DNA from: Rhodospirillales bacterium
GTDB lineage: Bacteria > Pseudomonadota > Alphaproteobacteria > SMXQ01
Length of the DNA stretch: 17,264 nucleotides
Assembly (NCBI GenBank): GCA_024638585.1
Contig: JAHEKA010000006.1
Location: 1-17,264 of the forward strand
Direction of reading: 5' to 3'
Positions 1-8,163 of this stretch are shown here, one piece after another; within the stretch, counting starts at the first letter, position 1, and each line of letters starts with the position of its first letter. Below the pieces are notes generated by a model that was not told where the DNA came from, ran no database searches, and was given only the letters and a program-made list of their open reading frames with translations. Made by a program: the position numbers and the translations under genes.

Positions 1-1
1 C

Positions 2-1609
2 ATGGCCATTGCCGAACGTCATCTGGCGTCCCGATTCGGCGACGACCTGGTCGATCACTTCACCTATGTGATCGCCGGCGACGGCTGCCTGATGGAAGGC
101 ATCAGCCATGAAGCGGCGTCCCTGGCGGGGCATCTCAAGCTCTCGCGCCTGATCGTCCTGTTCGACGACAACCAGGTGTGTATCGACGGGCCGACGTCGA
201 TGACCGTCTCCGAAGACACCCTGGCCCGCTTCGCGGCCTATGGTTGGCAGACCCAGTCCGCCGATGGCCACGACGCGGAAGCCATTGCCGCCGCCATCGC
301 CAGTGCCCAGGCAAGCGACAAGCCGTCCTTCATCGCGCTCAGAACCACCATCGGCTTCGGCGCGCCCAACAAGGGCGGCACCGCCGCCACCCATGGCGCG
401 GCGCTCGGCGCGGATGAGGTCCAGGCGACCCGCGACGCGCTGGGTTGGGACCTTCCGCCGTTCGAGCTGCCCGCCGATGTGTTGGAGGCTTGGCGCGATA
501 TCGGCGCCCGGGGGGCCGAAGCCCGCGCCGCCTGGGAGGGACGTCATGGGGCGGCGGACGCGGCCACGCGCGCGGCCTTCGATGCGGCCATCTCCGGCGA
601 CCTGCCCGACGGCCTCGACGGTGCCGTGGCGGCCCATATCAAGGCGCTCTGCGACGAGGCCCCGGCCTGGGCCACCCGCAAGGCGTCCCAGGAGGCGCTT
701 GAGGTCATCACCGCGCAGGTGCCGGAGATGATCGGCGGATCGGCGGATCTCACCGGATCCAACAACACCAAGACCAAGGTGGAGGAGGTGCTCAGCGCCG
801 GGAACTACGGCGGGCGCTTCATCCATTACGGCGTGCGCGAGCATGGCATGGCCGCGGCGATGAACGGCATGGCGCTGCATGGCGGCGTCATCCCCTATAG
901 CGGGACCTTCCTGGTGTTCACCGATTACTGCCGGCCGTCGATCCGGTTGTCCGCCCTGATGGGGCTGCGGGTGATCTATGTCATGACCCACGATTCCATC
1001 GGCCTCGGCGAAGACGGGCCGACCCATCAGCCGGTCGAGCATCTGATGAGCCTGCGGGCGATGCCGAACCTCTGCGTGTTCCGGCCGGCCGACGCGGTGG
1101 AAACGGCGGAGTGCTGGGCGCTGGCGCTGCGCCAGACGGACCGTCCTTCGGTCATTGCGCTGACCCGCCAGGGGGTTCCCGCGCTCCGCACCGAAGACGG
1201 GACCGAGAACAAGTCTGCTGCCGGTGCCTATGTGCTGGCACCCGCACCGTCGGGCCATGCGGCGGTGAGCCTGCTGGCCACCGGTTCGGAGGTATCCCTT
1301 GCCATGGCCGCGCGCGATCAGTTGCTGGCCGACGGTATCGAGACCCAGGTGGTTTCCATGCCCTGCTGGGAACTGTTCGACGAACGTCCCCGGGCGGAAC
1401 GCGACGCGGTGCTGGGCGGCGATGCGGTCCGCGTCGCCGTTGAGGCCGGCGCCGCCTTCGGCTGGGAGCGCTATGTCGGGACCGGCGGCGGGGTGGTGGG
1501 GCTCACCAGTTTCGGCGAATCGGCGCCGGCCAAAGATGTCTATGAAGACTTGGGAATCACGGCCGAAGCGGTTGCCGCCAAGGCCAGGGAATGCCTCGGG
1601 GACCGCTAG
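2..1609 (+). CDS. tkt: Transketolase, 5'-truncated by the window edge
   Basis: Thiamine-diphosphate enzyme that moves two-carbon ketol units between sugar phosphates in the pentose phosphate and Calvin cycles; cytosolic. The visible 535 residues are the C-terminal four fifths of a protein that is usually about 660 long. The ATG at position 2 is an internal methionine (GMAIAE region of the family), not the start. The ThDP/Mg motif begins with GDG at residues 26-28 and ends near DDN about 28 residues later. The REHGM motif at 279-283 holds the catalytic glutamate (E280). The transketolase C-domain shows VSMPCWELFD and FGESAPAKDVYEDLG. The frame stops with TAG at 1607-1609. It heads an apparent tkt-gap-pgk operon, with gap starting 39 nt downstream. 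Identity is very secure; only the N-terminus is missing. Confidence 0.97.
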   Translation: MAIAERHLASRFGDDLVDHFTYVIAGDGCLMEGISHEAASLAGHLKLSRLIVLFDDNQVCIDGPTSMTVSEDTLARFAAYGWQTQSADGHDAEAIAAAIASAQASDKPSFIALRTTIGFGAPNKGGTAATHGAALGADEVQATRDALGWDLPPFELPADVLEAWRDIGARGAEARAAWEGRHGAADAATRAAFDAAISGDLPDGLDGAVAAHIKALCDEAPAWATRKASQEALEVITAQVPEMIGGSADLTGSNNTKTKVEEVLSAGNYGGRFIHYGVREHGMAAAMNGMALHGGVIPYSGTFLVFTDYCRPSIRLSALMGLRVIYVMTHDSIGLGEDGPTHQPVEHLMSLRAMPNLCVFRPADAVETAECWALALRQTDRPSVIALTRQGVPALRTEDGTENKSAAGAYVLAPAPSGHAAVSLLATGSEVSLAMAARDQLLADGIETQVVSMPCWELFDERPRAERDAVLGGDAVRVAVEAGAAFGWERYVGTGGGVVGLTSFGESAPAKDVYEDLGITAEAVAAKARECLGDR

Positions 1610-1648
1610 GCGCCGGGGATTTGAACTGATCTAAAACGGGAGAAAGCA

Positions 1649-2656
1649 ATGCCGATACGGGTTGCGATCAACGGGTTCGGGCGCATCGGGCGCCTCGTTC
1701 TTCGGGCCATTCACGAGGCCAACCGCAAGGATCTCGAAGTGGTCGCCATCAACGACCTCGGGTCCATCGAAGCCAACGCCCACCTTCTGAAATACGATTC
1801 GGTCCATGGCCCCTTCCCGGGCCGGGTGCGGCCGACCGCCCGTGGCATCAATTTCGGCCGCGGTGTGGTCCCCGTACTGGCGGAGCGCGACCCGGCCAAC
1901 CTGCCTTGGGAGAAGCTCAAGGTCGACGTGGCGCTGGAATGCACCGGGCTCTTCACCAAGCGCGAGGCGGCATCGAAGCATCTTGAGGCCGGCGCCAAGC
2001 GGGTGCTGATCTCGGCTCCCGCCACCGGCGAAGACATCACGGTTGTCCGGGGCGTCAACCACACCCGTTTGCGCAAGAGCCATCGCATCATCTCCAATGC
2101 GTCGTGCACCACGAATTGTCTGGCGCCGGTGGTCGCGGTGATGAACAGGGCGGTCGGATTCCAGCGCGGTTTCATGACCACGGTCCATTCCTATACCGGC
2201 GACCAGCGCATCCACGACACCCTGCACGGCGACATGCGGCGTGCCCGGGCGGCCGCCCAGAACATGATCCCGACCTCCACCGGCGCGGCCAAGGCCGTAG
2301 GTCTGGTGCTGCCGGAACTGGCGGGCAAGATCGATGGCACCGCGGTGCGCGTGCCGACCATCAATGTTTCCATGATCGATCTGACTTTCGTCTCCAAGAA
2401 GCGCTGCACGGTGGAGGACATCAACAAGGCCGTCATCCGCGCCGCCGACGGGCGCATGAAAGGGGTGCTTGCCTATACCGACGAGCCCCTGGTCTCCGGC
2501 GATTTCAACCACGATCCCGCGAGTTCGATCTTCGACCTGGCCGAGACCCAGGTGCTGGAAGGCCGGTTCGTCCGCGTGCTCAGCTGGTACGACAACGAAT
2601 GGGGCTTTTCCAACCGCATGGTCGACGTGGCGGCCATGGTCGGCAAGCTGGGCTGA
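1649..2656 (+). CDS. gap: Glyceraldehyde-3-phosphate dehydrogenase, type I
   Basis: Catalyses reversible oxidation and phosphorylation of glyceraldehyde 3-phosphate to 1,3-bisphosphoglycerate; cytosolic tetramer. At 335 residues it is full length. The Rossmann motif NGFGRIGR is at residues 8-15, INDL at 34-37 carries the aspartate that favours NAD, the catalytic cysteine is C153 in ASCTTNC, and its partner is H180. A GGGAGA Shine-Dalgarno lies just before the ATG. The two positions that are Leu-Pro in classic NAD-specific enzymes (187/188 in Bacillus numbering) read Thr191-Leu192 here (DTLHGD). Related alphaproteobacterial enzymes, as I recall them, have Thr-Met, so cofactor use could be NAD-preferring or dual. 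It lies between tkt and pgk in one transcription unit, 22 nt before pgk. Confidence 0.97.
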   Translation: MPIRVAINGFGRIGRLVLRAIHEANRKDLEVVAINDLGSIEANAHLLKYDSVHGPFPGRVRPTARGINFGRGVVPVLAERDPANLPWEKLKVDVALECTGLFTKREAASKHLEAGAKRVLISAPATGEDITVVRGVNHTRLRKSHRIISNASCTTNCLAPVVAVMNRAVGFQRGFMTTVHSYTGDQRIHDTLHGDMRRARAAAQNMIPTSTGAAKAVGLVLPELAGKIDGTAVRVPTINVSMIDLTFVSKKRCTVEDINKAVIRAADGRMKGVLAYTDEPLVSGDFNHDPASSIFDLAETQVLEGRFVRVLSWYDNEWGFSNRMVDVAAMVGKLG

Positions 2657-2678
2657 CGCCCGCCCTCGGAAAGCGCCA

Positions 2679-3893
2679 ATGGACCAAGGCGGCACCAAAT
2701 TCAAGACCCTCGACGACGCCGAGGTCAGCGGTAAGCGGGTCTTGATCCGCGTCGACCTCAATGTGCCGGTCAAGGACGGGCGGGTCAGCGACATGACCCG
2801 GATCGAGCGCGTCGCGCCCACCATCGCCGAACTGGCGGAAAAGGGCGCCAAGGTGGTCGTGCTGAGCCATTTCGGCCGGCCCCAGGGCAAGCGGGTGGGG
2901 GAGATGTCCTTGGCGCCGCTGGCCGACGCGTTGGGCAAGGTGCTGGGCCGTCCGGTCGCCTTCGCCGCCGATTGTATCGGCGCGCCGGCAGCGGCGGTGG
3001 TCGGCGGCCTGGAGCCAGGCGGCGTGGCGCTGCTGGAGAACCTGCGCTTTCATCCCGGCGAAGAAGCCAACGACACCCGTTTTGCCGAGGCCTTGGCCGA
3101 ATTGGGTGAGCTCTACGTGAACGATGCCTTTTCCGCAGCCCACCGGGCGCACGCCTCCCTGGAAGCCATCACCCATCAATTGCCGGCCTTCGCCGGGCGA
3201 TTGATGCAGGCGGAACTGGAGGCGCTTAGGGGCGCCCTGGAGGAGCCCGAACGCCCGGTCGCAGCCATCGTGGGCGGTGCCAAGGTTTCGACCAAGCTGG
3301 AGCTGCTGGGCAATCTCAGCGGCCGGGTGGACCGGCTGGTCATCGGCGGCGGCATGGCCAACACCTTTCTGCATGCGGCGGGCGTGAACGTGGGCCGCTC
3401 TCTGTGCGAGCACGATATGGCCGAAACCGCCCGGGAAATCACCGCCAAAGCGGAAGCCCAGGGGTGCCGCATCCTTCTGCCGGTGGACGCCGTAGTGGCG
3501 AGCGGTTTGGAAGCCGGCAATGAGGCGCGCACGGTCGCCATCGGTGAGGTGCCCGACGATTCGATGATCCTCGATATCGGCAAGGCCTCAGTCGACATGC
3601 TCATCGCCGACCTGGGCGCGTGTAAGACGGTGGTGTGGAACGGTCCGGTCGGCGCCTTCGAATTTCCGCCCTTCGATGCCGCCACCATGGGCCTCGCCCG
3701 GTGGGTGGCCGAGGCCACGGGCAAGGGCGACCTGCTCTCGGTGGCGGGTGGCGGCGACACTGTCGCGGCATTGGCCGCGGCTGGCGTGATCGGTGATTTC
3801 TCCTATGTCAGCACCGCCGGCGGGGCCTTCCTGGAATGGCTGGAAGGCAAGGAGCTGCCCGGCGTCCGCGCGCTTGCCGAGGCTGCGCGCTAG
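2679..3893 (+). CDS. pgk: Phosphoglycerate kinase
   Basis: Transfers phosphate between 1,3-bisphosphoglycerate and ADP (glycolysis) or runs in reverse (gluconeogenesis, Calvin cycle); cytosolic monomer. I place the start at the ATG at 2679, giving 404 residues (family about 390-400). The open frame continues upstream into the end of gap, but that extension is out of family and overlaps gap in another frame. The signature RVDLNVP spans residues 24-30. SHFGRP follows around residues 63-68. The C-terminal nucleotide-binding part has VWNGPVGAFE, GGGDTVAAL and STAGGAFLEWLEG. It is 22 nt after gap, with a GGA-type ribosome site, and it is the last gene of the operon. It converges on the kinase gene across only 12 nt, with no strong intrinsic terminator between them. 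Confidence 0.97.
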   Translation: MDQGGTKFKTLDDAEVSGKRVLIRVDLNVPVKDGRVSDMTRIERVAPTIAELAEKGAKVVVLSHFGRPQGKRVGEMSLAPLADALGKVLGRPVAFAADCIGAPAAAVVGGLEPGGVALLENLRFHPGEEANDTRFAEALAELGELYVNDAFSAAHRAHASLEAITHQLPAFAGRLMQAELEALRGALEEPERPVAAIVGGAKVSTKLELLGNLSGRVDRLVIGGGMANTFLHAAGVNVGRSLCEHDMAETAREITAKAEAQGCRILLPVDAVVASGLEAGNEARTVAIGEVPDDSMILDIGKASVDMLIADLGACKTVVWNGPVGAFEFPPFDAATMGLARWVAEATGKGDLLSVAGGGDTVAALAAAGVIGDFSYVSTAGGAFLEWLEGKELPGVRALAEAAR

Positions 3894-3905
3894 GGCCGTT
3901 CCGAT

Positions 3906-5858
3906 CTAACGGACAACCCGTTCTTTCGGCAAGGTGATGCGCACCCGCGTGCCTTCGCCCGGCGCGCTGTAGACCCGCAGGCGGCCGCCATGGACCTCCA
4001 TCAGGGCCTGGCTGAGGGGCAGGCCCAGGCCGGTGCCCTCGAAGCGGCGCGAGAGCGTGCTCTCGACCTGACCGAACGGGGTCAGAGCGGCGGGAATGTC
4101 CTGCTCGGCCATGCCGATCCCGCTGTCTTGCACGGTGATGGTGAAATCGCCGTTTGCACGCAAGGCCGGGGTCAAGGTGACGCTGCCGCCGGCCGGGGTG
4201 AACTTGATGGCGTTGGAGATCAGGTTGAGCAGCACTTGGCGGATCTTGCGCTGGTCGGCCCGGAAAGTGCAGTCGGGGATCATGGGCTCGGCGAGCAATT
4301 TCACCCCGGCGGTGTCCGCCTGCTTGGTGAAAAGCCGGGTGGCGGCGGTGATCTCGTCGTTGGCCTGGAGGTTTTCTTCGCAAAGTTCGATCTTGCCGGC
4401 CTCGGCCTTGGAGACCTCCAGGATGTCGTTGATGACGCCCAGCAGGTGACGGCTCGAATCGATGATGTCCGCCGCATATTCCTTGTAGCGCGGTTCGCCG
4501 AGCGGACCGAAGGCTTCATCGTGCATGATCTCGGAAAAGCCGATGATGGCATTGAGCGGGGTCCTGAGCTCGTGGCTCATATTGGCCAGGAACAGAGACT
4601 TGGACCGGCTCGCCTTTTCGGCGATGTCGCGCGAGGCCTTTAGCGTCTCTTCCCGCGTCTTCATGGCCGTCACGTCGGAGACGATGACGACCAGCCCGTT
4701 CTCTTCGGTCGATCTGCCGCTGACCCGGAACCAACGTTCGTCCGCGGCCTGGATCTCCGCACTGGCCTCGTTTAGGGCCTTGGCGCGCGGCCATAGCGAG
4801 AGCCAAGCCTCCAACGCCTCGTCCCGCGAGGCGAACAGCCCCCCGTCTGCTGCGTTTCGGGCCAGGGCATCGAACTGGGTTCCCGGTTCAATCGCTTGGG
4901 TCGCTTCCCTGAGATATTCCCCGAAACGGTTGTTGAACAGAACCAGTGCGCCGGAGGCATCGAACAGCGCGAAGCCCTCGGTGACGTTTTCGATCGCGAG
5001 GGTGAGCTGGCCCTGGGACATGTTGGCGACACGGCGTGCCTCGGTCACCCGAGTGATATCGGTGGCCATGCCCCGGTAGCCGGTAAATTTGCCTTCGCTG
5101 TCGAAAATGGGCAGTCCGCTCAGGCTGAAATACCGGTGCGTCCCGTTGGCGAGCCCAACGGTGAAGGTGGCGTCGCGAAACGGCGTATGGTTTCCCGTGC
5201 GGAACGGTTCGGTCGCGGCCTCGGTGCTATTCTCATCGAGGCGGCCGATCTCAGCCAAATTGCGTCCGAGCAATTCGCGCGGATGCTGTTCCAGAAAGTC
5301 GATCACCTGGGGCGAAACATAGGTGAGCCGGAAATCCCCGTCGGTTTCCCAAATCCATCCCGACACCAGGCGCGAGATATCGTCGAATCGCTCCTTTGCG
5401 ATCAGTGATGCCTTGCGTTCCGAGACGCCGAGAGTGTTGTCCTCGTACACGCCGCAGATTCCGCTGATCTGGCCCTCCGCGTCGTGAAGCGGAAAGTGAT
5501 CGGAGAGGAAATGGTGCTCCCCGTCGGGGCCGTCCAGCCTGTCGTGGTGGGATCGGCAATGCCCGGTGCCGAGCACGGCGCCGATCACCTCGCCCAAAGG
5601 AAAAGCGGGCCCGCTTGGGTCTACGCCGCCTGCTGCGCCGGCCGCCAGGGCGGTCAGTCTGCGGTAGCGCGCGTTCGCGGCGGTGATACGCCCCTGGAGG
5701 TCGGCGACGTAGGCGGGCCGGGCCTCGCTCAGGCGCCAGATGACATCTGCCGGCAATTCGCCCTGGCCATGCACCACGAGGTCTCCCTGAGACGTGTTCT
5801 CGTCGTTCTCGGCCTGGCCCGAAAACAGTTTCCCCGCGATGTCCCCAGACCCGGTCAT
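3906..5858 (-). CDS. Cytoplasmic three-PAS sensor histidine kinase
   Basis: Two-component sensor kinase that autophosphorylates on histidine and passes phosphate to a response regulator not present in the window. The 650 residues contain no membrane span or signal peptide, so it should sense an internal signal. Three PAS-like segments lie at about 40-140, 155-275 (ending RGMATDITRVTEARR) and 283-398 (ending VSDVTAMKTREE). A HisKA domain follows at about 415-485 with H429 in NMSHELRTPLNAIIGFSE, then a HATPase at about 525-645 with the N box NLISNAIKF, DSGIGM and EGTGLGLPLS. The FGPLG-RYKEY-HLLGVINDILEVSK stretch after the H box is the style of alphaproteobacterial PleC/DivJ-like kinases. I chose ATG at 5858 because it shares one base with the TGA of the DUF2336 gene (TGATG), implying translational coupling. 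A GTG one codon upstream is the alternative. Sensed ligand and partner are unknown. Confidence 0.9.
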   Translation of the reverse strand: MTGSGDIAGKLFSGQAENDENTSQGDLVVHGQGELPADVIWRLSEARPAYVADLQGRITAANARYRRLTALAAGAAGGVDPSGPAFPLGEVIGAVLGTGHCRSHHDRLDGPDGEHHFLSDHFPLHDAEGQISGICGVYEDNTLGVSERKASLIAKERFDDISRLVSGWIWETDGDFRLTYVSPQVIDFLEQHPRELLGRNLAEIGRLDENSTEAATEPFRTGNHTPFRDATFTVGLANGTHRYFSLSGLPIFDSEGKFTGYRGMATDITRVTEARRVANMSQGQLTLAIENVTEGFALFDASGALVLFNNRFGEYLREATQAIEPGTQFDALARNAADGGLFASRDEALEAWLSLWPRAKALNEASAEIQAADERWFRVSGRSTEENGLVVIVSDVTAMKTREETLKASRDIAEKASRSKSLFLANMSHELRTPLNAIIGFSEIMHDEAFGPLGEPRYKEYAADIIDSSRHLLGVINDILEVSKAEAGKIELCEENLQANDEITAATRLFTKQADTAGVKLLAEPMIPDCTFRADQRKIRQVLLNLISNAIKFTPAGGSVTLTPALRANGDFTITVQDSGIGMAEQDIPAALTPFGQVESTLSRRFEGTGLGLPLSQALMEVHGGRLRVYSAPGEGTRVRITLPKERVVR

Positions 5859-7042
5859 CACGTCTGATCCTGAGAAGGCGTCCCGGGCAGTTGCGGGTCC
5901 TCGCTCTTGCCGTTCTTGGACGACAGAACGCGCAGGGCGTTGAGGTATTCGGGATCGCGCTGCCAGCGGCCCAGCATGGCCTTGGCGGAATCCCCCCGCA
6001 CCCGGTCGTAGAGCGCCAGCACCCGCGTCAAGTCCGACGGGCTGATGACGTTTTCTTGGGCCCGGGCCTTGCGGGTCAGCATGAAGATCGAGGCGAAATC
6101 GTTCTTAGGCATGTCGGTCGCCTTGCAGGCCACCGCGAGAGCCTCGCCGCCGGGTTCGAACATGATGCGTTGCAGGAGTTTCGGCCGGAGCCCGGAATGG
6201 ATGGAGAACATCGCCTCGAACAGGGGGATTTCACCCTGGCGGAGGACCCGGATCATGAATTCCGGGGTGATCTGACCGGCATCCGCCAGCCGCTGGGCGA
6301 GCTCTTGTGCCTTGTCCGGGCCGCCTTCGCCGGGATCGGGCTGGCTGGCGGTGATCTCGGAGACGGTATTGTCGAGGCTCTCGTCCAGCTCTGCGGGGTC
6401 GATCTCGAAATGCTCCACCACGTAATTGCGCAGTGCCGCCGACACCCATAAATACATCCGCTTGGCAAGCTGCGGATCGAGGTCGGGCCGGGTCAGCAAG
6501 GGGTTTTGGTAACTGTTGACCCGTTTCGATTGGTCCACCAGGTATTCCATGGTGGCCTTGGAAATGTGGGCATTGGAGTTTTCCAGAAGGGTCTTGATCA
6601 CGTCCTCGTCGCCGTTTTCCACCAGCGCGTCGGCGACGCTCTCGCTGACGGTGCGGCGCATGGCGATGGACAGCTGATGCTGCATGGTGCGGTGGCGGAT
6701 GATTTCGATGAGGTCGGAATCGTGCAGCAGTTCGCTTTTGGTCAGGATGGGATGGGCGACCTCGATCTCGTCATTGGCGAGGGTCACGATCAGTTCGTGG
6801 GGGACGTTGTCCATTACCGCCATCTTGCGCGACAATTCCTGGCGCACGGACATCTCGGCGGCATGGATGAGATGGCGCAGGATATCGGACATCAAGGCCC
6901 GTTCGTGGTCGGTCAGGACCTCGTTGCGGTTGTTGAACAGATCGCTGATGGTATTGACCAGGGCGGCCCGGCCCGCAACGGTTTTATCGCGCGCCATCTC
7001 CAACAGCGCTTCGTAATCCTCTTTGAAACCGTCGTTCGCCAT
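5858..7042 (-). CDS. DUF2336 family protein
   Basis: Cytosolic helical protein of 394 residues in the DUF2336 family, found mainly in Alphaproteobacteria; its biochemical role is unknown. The N-terminal part is a string of amphipathic helices resembling HEAT-type repeats. The hallmark stretch is ANDEIEVAHPILTKSELL, followed by DSDLIEIIRHR and repeated VSESVADALVENGDE-like helices. The C-terminus is hydrophilic and probably disordered (KNGKSEDPQLPGTPS). There is no signal peptide or membrane span. The start is uncertain: ATG at 7042 gives MANDGFKEDYEALLEMARDK, which fits the family, while an ATG at 7099 would add an Arg/Gly-rich stretch of 19 residues. Neither has a good Shine-Dalgarno. Its TGA overlaps the kinase ATG by one base, so the two are almost certainly co-transcribed and translationally coupled. 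CtrA-type boxes lie upstream. Confidence 0.85.
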   Translation of the reverse strand: MANDGFKEDYEALLEMARDKTVAGRAALVNTISDLFNNRNEVLTDHERALMSDILRHLIHAAEMSVRQELSRKMAVMDNVPHELIVTLANDEIEVAHPILTKSELLHDSDLIEIIRHRTMQHQLSIAMRRTVSESVADALVENGDEDVIKTLLENSNAHISKATMEYLVDQSKRVNSYQNPLLTRPDLDPQLAKRMYLWVSAALRNYVVEHFEIDPAELDESLDNTVSEITASQPDPGEGGPDKAQELAQRLADAGQITPEFMIRVLRQGEIPLFEAMFSIHSGLRPKLLQRIMFEPGGEALAVACKATDMPKNDFASIFMLTRKARAQENVISPSDLTRVLALYDRVRGDSAKAMLGRWQRDPEYLNALRVLSSKNGKSEDPQLPGTPSQDQT

Positions 7043-7115
7043 GAAATACCGCGCGGCCCGCCGAGAACCGCCGCCGCCCCTACCCAAAATCAAGACCATA
7101 TAGGGGCCAGTGGCC

Positions 7116-7130
7116 TTAATCTTCGGTAAA
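7116..7130. promoter_or_regulatory. Near-perfect CtrA-type box (TTAA-N7-TAAA)
   Basis: TTAATCTTCGGTAAA matches the CtrA consensus TTAA-N7-TTAA at seven of eight fixed positions. It lies 24 nt upstream of the perfect box and upstream of the DUF2336 gene on the minus strand. It also lies just outside the alternative DUF2336 start at 7099. On its own it would be weak evidence; paired with the perfect box it suggests a two-site control region. Binding is inferred from the motif only. Confidence 0.4.
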
Positions 7131-7153
7131 GATCGGCCCTCCGGGCGGGCCCA

Positions 7154-7168
7154 TTAAGCGCTTGTTAA
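7154..7168. promoter_or_regulatory. Perfect CtrA-type box (TTAA-N7-TTAA)
   Basis: TTAAGCGCTTGTTAA is an exact match to the full CtrA consensus, with correct 7-nt spacing between the TTAA halves. It sits in the divergent space between the DUF2336-kinase operon (minus) and the 85-residue gene (plus). Such AT-only half-sites are rare in this GC-rich sequence. A GATTC (GANTC methylation-type) site follows at 7175-7179, but GANTC is not rare in the window. The site could serve either or both directions. Confidence 0.6.
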
Positions 7169-7263
7169 GGGGGTGATTCTAGGATCGCGGCGCTTCCCCC
7201 CGCAAGGGCTCCCGATGGGCCGGGCGGTGGGACGCCCCAGAGACAAGAGGATCAGGGACCTAG

Positions 7264-7521
7264 ATGCAGATCTCGCCAACTTCCGCCCTATTGAACGCCT
7301 TGTCATCCTTGCCGGCCCAGGCCGGCGCTGTCCCCCAGGGACCTGCCGCAACCCCAGGACCCGCCACACCGACCCAGCCCCCCGCGCTGGCCGCAGCCGC
7401 TAAGGCTCTGGCCGCCCGCGAGGCCTCTGCCCAGGCGCAGACTCCGGCGCCGCCGCCGCCCGCCGAGAGTGGCGCGCCCCGCAACATGCCCCGGGGCAGC
7501 GTCGTCAACATCGTCGTCTAA
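7264..7521 (+). CDS. Small Ala/Pro-rich protein, unknown
   Basis: An 85-residue protein not matched to any named family. It starts MQISPTSALLNALSS, has a long Ala/Pro/Gln-rich low-complexity middle (about residues 18-72) and ends in a compact non-repetitive tail PRNMPRGSVVNIVV. No signal peptide or membrane helix is evident. The middle looks disordered, while the tail with alternating Val/Ile could be a beta strand or a peptide docking motif. Support for translation is an AGAGGA/AGGG stretch in the 20 nt before the ATG, a defined TAA stop and the isolated position downstream of a CtrA box. Against it, its composition is what GC-rich noise gives, and an antisense open frame of similar length covers it. 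I prefer this strand because of the ribosome site and the ordered C-terminus. Confidence 0.55.
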   Translation: MQISPTSALLNALSSLPAQAGAVPQGPAATPGPATPTQPPALAAAAKALAAREASAQAQTPAPPPPAESGAPRNMPRGSVVNIVV

Positions 7522-7596
7522 GGACTGCCCGGCCCGATCCGGCCCGCGCCGTTCGGCCCCCTTGTGCCGATGCGGCAAGCCGTTCAACATGTCCGC

Positions 7597-8151
7597 ATGA
7601 ACACGCCGCCCAAGCCCCCGGGGCCCGACAGCGGTCCAAGGGTCGAAGAGATCCCCGAAGGGGACGACCGCCTGCGTCTTGTCTGTCCCGATTGCGGGTT
7701 CATCCATTACGACAATCCGAGGATGGTGGTGGGCGCCGTCGTTCGATCGGGGGACCGCTTGTTGCTGTGCCGCCGTGCCATCCCGCCGAGGCTGGGGTAT
7801 TGGACATTGCCGGCGGGGTATCTGGAGCTCAACGAATCGCCCCATGAAGGGGCCATGCGCGAAGCCTGGGAAGAGGCCTATGCGCGGATCGAAATCCGCT
7901 CCTTGCTGGCGGTCTATTCGATCCCCCGGCTCAGTCAGGTGCAGCTGATCTATCGGGCGACGCTTGCCGACGAAGCCATCAAACCCGGGGTCGAGAGCCA
8001 GGCGGTGGGTCTGTTCGCCTGGGACGAGATCCCGTGGTCGGAGATCGCCTTCCCGACGGTGCACTGGGCATTACACCATGACCGGGAATTGGGCGAGATC
8101 GAGATTTTCGAGCCGCGCACCAATCCGGAAGGTGAATCCGACCTGCCCTGA
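7597..8151 (+). CDS. NUDIX hydrolase with N-terminal zinc-ribbon-like motif
   Basis: Cytosolic Mg-dependent hydrolase of a nucleoside diphosphate linked to another group; the exact substrate cannot be read from sequence (ADP-ribose- or NADH-type pyrophosphatases are plausible). From ATG 7597 it is 184 residues. CPDCG at residues 30-34 followed by HYDNP is the ribbon-like lead-in seen in a NudC-related group, though only one Cys pair is present. The Nudix box runs from G74 to A96, G-X5-E-X7-REAWEEAYA, with the usual Gly before the last position replaced by Tyr. As I recall, zinc-ribbon members often have Asn or another residue there, so it need not be inactive. Alternative in-frame starts are GTG 7564 and ATG 7570; none has a convincing Shine-Dalgarno. 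It converges on ftsY across 12 nt. Confidence 0.9.
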   Translation: MNTPPKPPGPDSGPRVEEIPEGDDRLRLVCPDCGFIHYDNPRMVVGAVVRSGDRLLLCRRAIPPRLGYWTLPAGYLELNESPHEGAMREAWEEAYARIEIRSLLAVYSIPRLSQVQLIYRATLADEAIKPGVESQAVGLFAWDEIPWSEIAFPTVHWALHHDRELGEIEIFEPRTNPEGESDLP

Positions 8152-8163
8152 AGGGCCGTGGGC

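Noticed and set aside
1631..2938. Minus-strand open frame (435 codons) antisense to gap and pgk
   Set aside because: gap and pgk are intact with catalytic residues; the antisense frame spans two genes and their junction, as a shadow does.
3896..3922. Hairpins between the convergent ends of pgk and the kinase gene (CCGTT/AACGG and AACGG/CCGTT)
   Set aside because: Stems are only 5 bp, mutually exclusive and partly within the kinase coding end; too weak to call a terminator.
7816..7884. NUDIX box Tyr in place of the usual Gly as a sign of inactivity
   Set aside because: The catalytic REXXEE core is intact, and zinc-ribbon NUDIX proteins tolerate other residues at that position.
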